The notes below the pieces were generated by a model. The model saw only the letters and a list, made by a program, of their open reading frames with translations, had not been told where the DNA came from and did not search any database. The position numbers were made by a program, and so were the translations under genes. This document shows positions 58,454 to 64,000 of a DNA stretch of 64,000 bases, piece by piece (within the stretch, counting starts at the first letter, position 1; each line of letters starts with the position of its first letter). The stretch is from a bacterium (GTDB lineage: Bacteria > Desulfobacterota > DSWW01): contig JANQFG010000031.1 in NCBI GenBank assembly GCA_028277985.1, positions 26,721 to 90,720 on the forward strand. The letters are read 5' to 3'.

Positions 58454-59923
58454 GGACTCGAGGGCCGCTCGAATGATATCGAGTGCGGTCCGGTTGAGCT
58501 CGGTCGCACGCGCCTCGGATGAGGATTCGGAGTAGCAGCGAAACTCGGGTGCATTTCCCGAGGGCCGCAGGTGGACAATATCCCCGGTTGAGAAGGTGAT
58601 ACGCGCGCCGTCCGTGCAATCCATTCCCTGGAAGGCACCGAAAGATTTCCCGAAGACCTTGCTCACCTTCTTTCCGGACTCCTTTCTGAATCCTTCGACC
58701 ACAGCCTTTCCGGTCTCCGCAGGAATTCCCCTCAAGAGCCCGCTCACCGTGAAGCGCGCAGGCAGAGATGAGACGAGCGAAGAGATCGGCTGCCCGCGGC
58801 GCAGTGACATGTCCAGCAGCGCGACGATGGGAAGGGCCGCGTCCCGGGTCGGCAGGGCCGACAGGCTCTCGGCCGCATGCTCGCGGGTCAGGTCCGTAGC
58901 CGTGAGGAATCCGCCGTTCGCCTCGTAGCCTACTACCCTCTTGTATCCTGCTTCGACCGCGTTCAGCATCGATTCGATGACGTAGGGGGAGCCGATGCGT
59001 GTGCGATCGACATTCACGAAGCGCACGGATTGTTCCAGGGCGGTGTTGCAGCTCACCGGCACCGAGACCGAATCGGCCTCCAGATAGTCCGCCACCAGGA
59101 TTCCCAGCACGTCCCCGCGCACGACCTTCCCCTTTTCATCGACAACTAGGGGCCGATCCCCGTCCCCGTCGGCCGTCACCAGAGCGTCGGCCCCGTGCTC
59201 GACCACCCATTCGGCGAGTCGCTCGGCATCTTGCACTGCCTCGGTGTCGACCGGAACGAACGTGTCCGACCAGCCCACCTCGACGAGCTTTGCCCCGAGC
59301 CGCTCGAGTATCTCCGGAAGGATCCGGCGAGAGACGCAGGAGTGCTGGTAGAAGACGACCTTCATGCCCTCCAGGCAACCTTCGGTGAAGAACGAGACAA
59401 TCCTGTCCACGTAGTCCTGCCTCGCAGCAGGGTTCTCGCGGCCAAGCTCGAATTCGAGCTCCGGCTTGAGGCCTCCTTCGCCGGTGAAGGCTGAAGTGCC
59501 GTTTCGGATTAGCTCGGCCTCCAGCTCGGCCAGATCCCGGTACCGGAGCGAGATCTCCTGCTCGTCCGTCTTCAATACCTCGCCCCAGGGCATGTTGTAC
59601 TTGATTCCGTTCCGGTCTTCCGGGATGTGGCTTCCGGTAACCATGATGCTGGGTATCCGGAGCTTCAGGCCCTGAACGGTAACGGCCGGCGTGGGCACCA
59701 GGCCACAGTAGTCGACCTCCAGCCCTTCTTGCTGTGCTGCGAAGGCGGCGGCCTTTAGGATTCGCGGCGTGCTCTTTCGATGGTCCCCGGCGAGGGCCAC
59801 CGCGCGTGGCGAGGACCCGGTCTTTACGTAGCGAAGAAAGGCCAGGGTATAGAGGCAGCACTCCCGGTCCGTCATGTCGGACACAAGACCTCTCACGCCA
59901 CTCGTCCCGAACTTAAGTGCCAC
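58439..59923 (-). CDS. Phosphomannomutase/phosphoglucomutase family protein
   Basis: A 494-residue alpha-D-phosphohexomutase. The GTG start at 59923 shares a base with the ManC stop (TAGTG), so the two are translationally coupled. Motifs: KFGTSGVRGLVSD; the phosphoserine loop is VTGSHIPEDRNGIKYNM instead of the more usual TASHNP. The Mg motif is DGDGDRPLV, the sugar-ring motif is GYEANGGFLTA and the phosphate-binding end is RPSGNAPEFRCY. Together with ManC it would supply GDP-mannose. The GSHIP form is known from some mutases, but specificity (Man versus Glc) cannot be decided. Confidence 0.9.
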   Translation of the reverse strand: MALKFGTSGVRGLVSDMTDRECCLYTLAFLRYVKTGSSPRAVALAGDHRKSTPRILKAAAFAAQQEGLEVDYCGLVPTPAVTVQGLKLRIPSIMVTGSHIPEDRNGIKYNMPWGEVLKTDEQEISLRYRDLAELEAELIRNGTSAFTGEGGLKPELEFELGRENPAARQDYVDRIVSFFTEGCLEGMKVVFYQHSCVSRRILPEILERLGAKLVEVGWSDTFVPVDTEAVQDAERLAEWVVEHGADALVTADGDGDRPLVVDEKGKVVRGDVLGILVADYLEADSVSVPVSCNTALEQSVRFVNVDRTRIGSPYVIESMLNAVEAGYKRVVGYEANGGFLTATDLTREHAAESLSALPTRDAALPIVALLDMSLRRGQPISSLVSSLPARFTVSGLLRGIPAETGKAVVEGFRKESGKKVSKVFGKSFGAFQGMDCTDGARITFSTGDIVHLRPSGNAPEFRCYSESSSEARATELNRTALDIIRAALESSLLP

Positions 59924-61371
59924 TACTCTGTCCGCCCATAGTCGTCTTCGTATCGAACGATGTCGTCTTCACCCAGGTAGTCCCCTGCCTGAACCTCCAC
60001 CACGCGAAGCAACACGTCTCCTCGGTTCTCGAGCCGGTGTTTCGCTTTGAAAGGGATATAGATGTGTTCGCCGCAAGGCACCTCGATGACCTCGTCATCC
60101 AGGGTGACCGTTGCGGTGCCCTTGACCACGGCCCAGTGCTCGGATCGCTGTTCGTGCGACTGATAGCTCAAGCGTGCGCCCGGTATGACATCCAGCCACT
60201 TCACCTGGTAAGTGTCCCCTAGATCCAGCACCTTGTAGGCTCCCCAGGGCTTGTCTACTTTCCGGTGGATCTCGGCCTCGGTTCTGTCCTGGTCCCGGAG
60301 ATGCTCCGCGATCTCCCGAACATCCTGGCTTCGCTTTTCATCGCAGACCAGCACGGCATCGGTCGTGTCCACCACGACCAGACCCTCCACCCCCAGGGTG
60401 GCTACCAGCCGTTCACCGGATCGGACCAGACTGTTGCGCGTGTCCAGGGCCAGCACATCGCCCTGGAGCACGTTCCCGCTCCCGTCCTTGTCGAGCAGTT
60501 CCCGCACGGTCTCCCAGCTTCCCACATCGCTCCATCCCATGTCCGCCGGGATCACCGCGACGCGGTCGCCATGCTCCATGATTCCGTAGTCCACCGAGAT
60601 CGAAGGCAGGCCGCTATAAATGTCCGCGATTCGACCTGAACGATCCGGCTGTTCCTGCTCGAGGAAACCGGCTATTTCCTTCAGGCCTTTGTGATGCTCC
60701 GGAAGGTGCTGCTTCGTTTCTTCCATGAAGCGATCCGCCCTCCAGATGAAGATCCCGCTGTTCCAGTAATACTCGCCGGACCCTACATATGCGGTCGCCT
60801 TTTCCCGGTCCGGCTTCTCGGTGAATCGGATCACCCGAGCAGGCGGCTCCCCCGGACCCGCTTGCTCCTCTTCCAACGGTGCGCCCCTCTGGATGTAGCC
60901 ATAGCCTGTTTCCGGGCGCGTCGGCTTGATCCCGAGTGTTACGAGCCACCCTTGAGATGCGACTTCCCAGGCCTTTCGAATGAGATCCTGGAAACGCGCA
61001 TCCTCCTGGATATGGTGATCGGCCGGAAAGACCGCGAGGGTTGCCTCAGGATCGACCGCCAGCACGTGCACGGCGGTCAGGCCGATCGCCGCCGCCGTGT
61101 TCTTGCCCGCAGGTTCCTCGATAACACGCACTTTGTCGAACCCCAGCGTGCCGAGTTCCCTCTTGATTTCTCCCGCCTGGGACCGGGTGGTGACCACCCA
61201 GATCCGCTCTTCCGGGACGAGGGGTTTTGTCCTCTCCAGCGTTAGGGCGAGCATGCTCCGATCGCCCACGATGCTGAGAAGCTGCTTGGGCGAGAGTGAC
61301 CGGCTCAGAGGCCAGAAGCGTGTGCCGGTTCCTCCCGCCAGGATCACCGCATGAAGTGTTCCGGTCGGCAT
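59923..61371 (-). CDS. manC: Mannose-1-phosphate guanylyltransferase / mannose-6-phosphate isomerase
   Basis: A 482-residue bifunctional enzyme. The start at 61371 has GGGGAGA; the upstream ATG-like codon at 61422 lies before the site. The N-terminal GDP-mannose pyrophosphorylase part has LHAVILAGGTGTRFWPLSRS, then PADHHIQ and VRFTEKPDREKA. The C-terminal cupin part (about 360-482) has KPWGAYKVLDLGDTYQVKWLDVIPGARLSYQSHEQRSEHW, with the metal-ligand Gln-Ser-His and Glu, and VEVQAGDYLGEDDIVRYEDDYGR. It feeds envelope polysaccharide synthesis. It overlaps the mutase start by one base. Confidence 0.95.
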   Translation of the reverse strand: MPTGTLHAVILAGGTGTRFWPLSRSLSPKQLLSIVGDRSMLALTLERTKPLVPEERIWVVTTRSQAGEIKRELGTLGFDKVRVIEEPAGKNTAAAIGLTAVHVLAVDPEATLAVFPADHHIQEDARFQDLIRKAWEVASQGWLVTLGIKPTRPETGYGYIQRGAPLEEEQAGPGEPPARVIRFTEKPDREKATAYVGSGEYYWNSGIFIWRADRFMEETKQHLPEHHKGLKEIAGFLEQEQPDRSGRIADIYSGLPSISVDYGIMEHGDRVAVIPADMGWSDVGSWETVRELLDKDGSGNVLQGDVLALDTRNSLVRSGERLVATLGVEGLVVVDTTDAVLVCDEKRSQDVREIAEHLRDQDRTEAEIHRKVDKPWGAYKVLDLGDTYQVKWLDVIPGARLSYQSHEQRSEHWAVVKGTATVTLDDEVIEVPCGEHIYIPFKAKHRLENRGDVLLRVVEVQAGDYLGEDDIVRYEDDYGRTE

Positions 61372-61491
61372 CCCATTCTCCCCTGTCGATTCGCCTGTCC
61401 GGGATAGTCTATAAAGCACCAATAAATCTCAGGAATCCATACTGCATTCTTATCGGAAAAAGTGGGAAGGGTCAAAAGAGGAAAATTCGGC

Positions 61492-61530
61492 TTGACATAC
61501 AATTAGGCACCTAATAGTATGGCACCTAAT
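61492..61530 (+). promoter_or_regulatory. Promoter with embedded MarR-type operator
   Basis: TTGACA (61492-61497), a 17-bp spacer and TAGTAT (61515-61520). The spacer contains the near-perfect palindrome ATTAGGCACCTAAT (61502-61515), and GGCACCTAAT recurs at 61521-61530, 15 bp after the first copy. Binding would cover the spacer and the start site. The marR gene follows directly, suggesting autoregulation. Confidence 0.65.
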
Positions 61531-61547
61531 CTAAATGGAGGATATCC

Positions 61548-62078
61548 GTGTTCTTCCTTAGAGACCTGCCGACGAGTAACCTGCTGTACGATCTCTCCCA
61601 ACGCTACCCCGAACTGGATCCCCCGGCCCTGATGAGCTGCATCGCACTGTTGCGCACCGGGAGCGACATGCTGGCAGCCCTTGAGCGGATTCTCGGTCGC
61701 TACGGCCTGTCACAGGGGAGGTTTCTCACCCTGATCGTCTTGAACAGGGATCCGGAGGAAGAGGTCACGCCATCGGACCTTGCGGAGAGGGTCGGAGTGA
61801 CCCGGGCGACCATGACCGGTTTGCTCGACACCCTTGCCAGAGGCGGGTGGATCGAGCGCCTACAGCACAACGAGGATCGAAGACGGGTGGTGGTGCGCCT
61901 GACAAGGGACGGATTGAAACGTCTCGGCACGATGCTTCCGGGCTACTACCGGGAGATCTCCAGTATCATGGCAGGCCTGACCGAGGAGGAGCACGAGATG
62001 CTCGTGAGGGTCCTGGGCAAGGTGCGAGATGGGATGTCAGCTCACGCAGCGAAGGGCTTGAGTCGAGGTTCTTCTTGA
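61548..62078 (+). CDS. MarR-family transcriptional regulator
   Basis: A 176-residue winged-helix regulator. The start is a GTG at 61548, preceded by GGAGG at 61537-61541. The MarR core is present: DMLAALERILGRYGLSQGRFLTLIVL, the recognition region TPSDLAERVGVTRATMTGLLDTLARGGWIERL and the wing HNEDRRRVVVRLTRDGLKRL. It probably represses itself through the ATTAGGCACCTAAT-type palindrome in its promoter, and perhaps also the SDR and PrpD genes downstream. The ligand is unknown; phenolic or acyl compounds are typical. Confidence 0.94.
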   Translation: MFFLRDLPTSNLLYDLSQRYPELDPPALMSCIALLRTGSDMLAALERILGRYGLSQGRFLTLIVLNRDPEEEVTPSDLAERVGVTRATMTGLLDTLARGGWIERLQHNEDRRRVVVRLTRDGLKRLGTMLPGYYREISSIMAGLTEEEHEMLVRVLGKVRDGMSAHAAKGLSRGSS

Positions 62079-62167
62079 TTCGTTCTTCGATGCTCGATTG
62101 TGCGCGTTCGCCCGGTAACACTTGATGGGGTGGCAAAACGAGCCGGCCAGAAGGGAGGAAGAGGATC

Positions 62168-62983
62168 ATGCCAGAGGTTGCCTCGGGAAGGTTTCAGGAC
62201 AAGGTTGCGATTGTGACCGGTGCGGGTGGTGATATCGGCAGAGAGATATCCCTTCACTATGCCCGGGAAGGGGCGAAGGTCGTTGTCTCGGACGTCAATC
62301 CGGCTGCCGCGGAAGAAACCAAGGCGGTCATCGACGCCGAAGGAGGCGAATCCCTGGTCGTGCAGGCGAATGTGATGGATTCCGAAAGCGTCAAAGGCAT
62401 GGTCGAGACGGTCATCGATGCGTGGGGAAAGATCGATATCCTGGTCAACAACGCGGGGATCGGCGAGCGAAGCTCGCTGCTGGAGACCCGGGAAGAGATG
62501 TGGGACCTGATCATGGCCGTGGACGCGGGCGGCGTGTTCAGGTGTTCGAAATACGTGGCACCCGAGATGATCAAGGCCGGGGGCGGCCGCATCGTGAATA
62601 TCGCCTCTCTCATGGGCATGATCGGGATGGGCGCGCCCTCCTACACGGCAGCCAAGGGCGCGATCATCGCCATGACGCCCATCGTGGCGGCCGAGCTCGG
62701 CCCCCACAAGATCAACTACAATACGATCTGCCCCGGATTCATCGTAACCAAGCTCAACCGGGACATGTTGGAAAGCGGGGTCGGCGACCAGGTGATCGAC
62801 AAGATTCCCCTGCGACGATTCGGCAACACGGCGGACACGGCCAGGCTCGTGCTGTTTCTCACCTCGGACGATGCAGACTACATCACCGGTGCGGTCATTC
62901 CCTTGGACGGCGGTATGGGAAGATTCCTGGATCTGGGTGAGGACTATCGGACCTATGACCCTTTCAAGAACTTGCAGGGATGA
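62168..62983 (+). CDS. Short-chain dehydrogenase/reductase (FabG-like)
   Basis: A 271-residue SDR with the cofactor motif VAIVTGAGGDIGREISLHYA, the second-strand Asp VVSDVNPA (suggesting NAD preference), NNAGIGERSS and the catalytic Ser-Tyr-Lys set in IASLMGMIGMGAPSYTAAKGAI. The C-terminal LPLDGG-like AVIPLDGGMGRF is normal. The substrate may be a hydroxyacyl-CoA or hydroxy acid. It has a GGAAGAGG site, 89 bp after marR and 38 bp before the PrpD gene, so it is likely one operon. Confidence 0.93.
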   Translation: MPEVASGRFQDKVAIVTGAGGDIGREISLHYAREGAKVVVSDVNPAAAEETKAVIDAEGGESLVVQANVMDSESVKGMVETVIDAWGKIDILVNNAGIGERSSLLETREEMWDLIMAVDAGGVFRCSKYVAPEMIKAGGGRIVNIASLMGMIGMGAPSYTAAKGAIIAMTPIVAAELGPHKINYNTICPGFIVTKLNRDMLESGVGDQVIDKIPLRRFGNTADTARLVLFLTSDDADYITGAVIPLDGGMGRFLDLGEDYRTYDPFKNLQG

Positions 62984-63021
62984 GTGATTCCAGACGGACT
63001 CGGTAACGAGGAGGAGGCGTA

Positions 63022-64000
63022 ATGGACAAACCGATCGCAGTGCAACTGGCGGAATTCGCCGAGAAGACGAAGTACGAGGACCTGCCGCAGCAAATCGTCG
63101 ACAAGGTGAAGCACTACATTCTGGATGTCATCGGATGTGCGGTTCGGGCCTGTGATGAGAAACAAGCCCAGGCGGTGACCACGGTGATGAAGGAGCAGGG
63201 CGGATCACCCGTCTCCTCGGTCTTTGCCAAGGGCTTCAAGACCTCGCCCATGAACGCCGCCTTCATCAACGGCACCATGGGGCACATCTTCGACTATGAC
63301 GACGATCATCGGGAAGGGACCATGCACCCGTCGGTGTCCGTGTTTCCAGCAGTCTTTGCCCTGGGAGAGAAGAACGAGGTCACAGGAAAGGAATTCATGC
63401 GTGCCTTCATCCTGGGGCTCGAGGTCATGATCCGCACGGGTGAGGCCTTCCTGGGAAAGACCTACTATCAGGGGTTCCATCCCACAGGGACGTGCGGTGT
63501 GTTTGGTGCGGCCCTGGGCAGCTCGATGATTCTCGGCCTCAATGCCGAGCAGGCCGCCTGGGCACTGGGTCTGTCCGGGAGCTTCGCCGCCGGCACGCTC
63601 GAGTGGGCCACGGAAGGATCCTGGCAGAAGCCGATCCAGGCCGGCGAGCCGGCCATGAGCGGGGTCCTGTGCGCTTCCCTTGCGGAGCAGAATTTCGTCG
63701 GCGCAAGGACGATCTACGATGGGCCGGTTGGATTCATCCGGGCCTATTCGCACCAGGACACCTACGACCTCGGGCGGTTGACCCAGAACCTGGGCGAGAA
63801 GTGGGAGATGGAGGACACGAGCATCAAGGTGCACGCCTGCTGCCGCTTTGCCGGGCCCATTGCCGACTGTGCCATGGACCTCTACGACCAGGGGGTTAGG
63901 GCAGAGGACGTGGAAAGCCTCCATGCAAAGGTGAGCAGCTGGACGATCACCGCCCTGTTGGAGAACAAGGAGCGCAAGTATCGGCCCCAGACCCATGTGG
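63022..64000 (+). CDS. MmgE/PrpD family protein (3' end outside window)
   Basis: The first 326 residues of a 2-methylcitrate-dehydratase-type protein. The start ATG at 63022 has GAGGAGGAGG upstream. It opens PIAVQLAEFAEKTKYEDLPQQIVDKVKHYILDVIGCAV. It has AAFINGTMGHIFDYDDDHREGTMHPSVSVFPAV, the family's conserved D-D-D-H motif, then GFHPTGTCGVFGAALGSS and KPIQAGEPAMSGVLCASLAEQ. Members include methylcitrate dehydratase PrpD, cis-aconitate decarboxylase and iminodisuccinate epimerase. The exact substrate is unresolved, and no PrpB/PrpC neighbours are visible in the window. Confidence 0.93.
   Translation, partial: MDKPIAVQLAEFAEKTKYEDLPQQIVDKVKHYILDVIGCAVRACDEKQAQAVTTVMKEQGGSPVSSVFAKGFKTSPMNAAFINGTMGHIFDYDDDHREGTMHPSVSVFPAVFALGEKNEVTGKEFMRAFILGLEVMIRTGEAFLGKTYYQGFHPTGTCGVFGAALGSSMILGLNAEQAAWALGLSGSFAAGTLEWATEGSWQKPIQAGEPAMSGVLCASLAEQNFVGARTIYDGPVGFIRAYSHQDTYDLGRLTQNLGEKWEMEDTSIKVHACCRFAGPIADCAMDLYDQGVRAEDVESLHAKVSSWTITALLENKERKYRPQTHV

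Overview
The window is about 60% G+C, gene-dense and mostly single-copy bacterial chromosome. It best fits an anaerobic, Gram-negative member of the Desulfobacterota ('Deltaproteobacteria') or a relative. The reasons are an oxygen-labile glycyl radical enzyme with its activase, lipoproteins and signal peptides, outer-membrane DUF1302/DUF1329 proteins, mevalonate-pathway genes, many acyl-CoA enzymes and a candidate selenoprotein. This placement is inferred; there is no rRNA marker, and I saw no tRNA, rRNA or CRISPR array.

Layout. (1) 1-5.4 kb, minus: an isoprenoid operon of HMG-CoA reductase fused to a squalene-cyclase-like domain, a CruF-type carotenoid hydratase-like protein, a UbiA prenyltransferase and type 2 IPP isomerase (fni). 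(2) 5.6-17 kb: a HEAT-repeat lipoprotein, a glycyl radical enzyme and activase, a TetR regulator bracketed by heptamer repeats, an acyl-CoA dehydrogenase, a nitronate-monooxygenase-like enzyme, DUF1302 and DUF1329. (3) 17-22.5 kb: secreted proteins of lower G+C (beta-helix, TPR). (4) 22.6-34 kb: a catabolic block of acyl-CoA ligase, two divergent DUF1329 genes around a three-site operator region, enoyl-CoA hydratase, a phytoene-desaturase-like flavoprotein, a ferredoxin-type reductase, a thioesterase and a dienoyl-CoA-reductase-like enzyme, with two REP/MITE-like palindromes. (5) 34-45.5 kb: small genes, lysA, a MerB-like gene with two in-frame UGA codons, yciH, tag, sugE and an amidase. (6) 45.6-51.2 kb: an AT-richer accessory stretch with an AbiE toxin-antitoxin pair, an LRR protein and small membrane or lipoproteins. 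(7) 51.3-64 kb: pgm, two SDRs, a response regulator, a dockerin/DUF11 secreted protein, the ManB/ManC sugar-nucleotide pair, MarR and MmgE/PrpD.

The most important observation is at 38742-39497. A gene that would normally be called as a short MerB-like ORF reads on in the same frame through two UGA codons, for 251 residues in all. The UGAs fall on the positions of the two catalytic cysteines of organomercurial lyase MerB (Cys96 and Cys159). Each UGA is followed at 19-26 nt by a hairpin of the bacterial SECIS type. The most economical reading is an organomercurial-lyase-family protein with two catalytic selenocysteines.

A second theme is regulatory. A 20-bp imperfect palindrome, GAGT-N7-ACYMAC, occurs twice upstream of the glycyl radical operon and three times between the divergent DUF1329 genes. 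This links the two catabolic regions to one regulator, possibly the TetR next to the radical enzyme.
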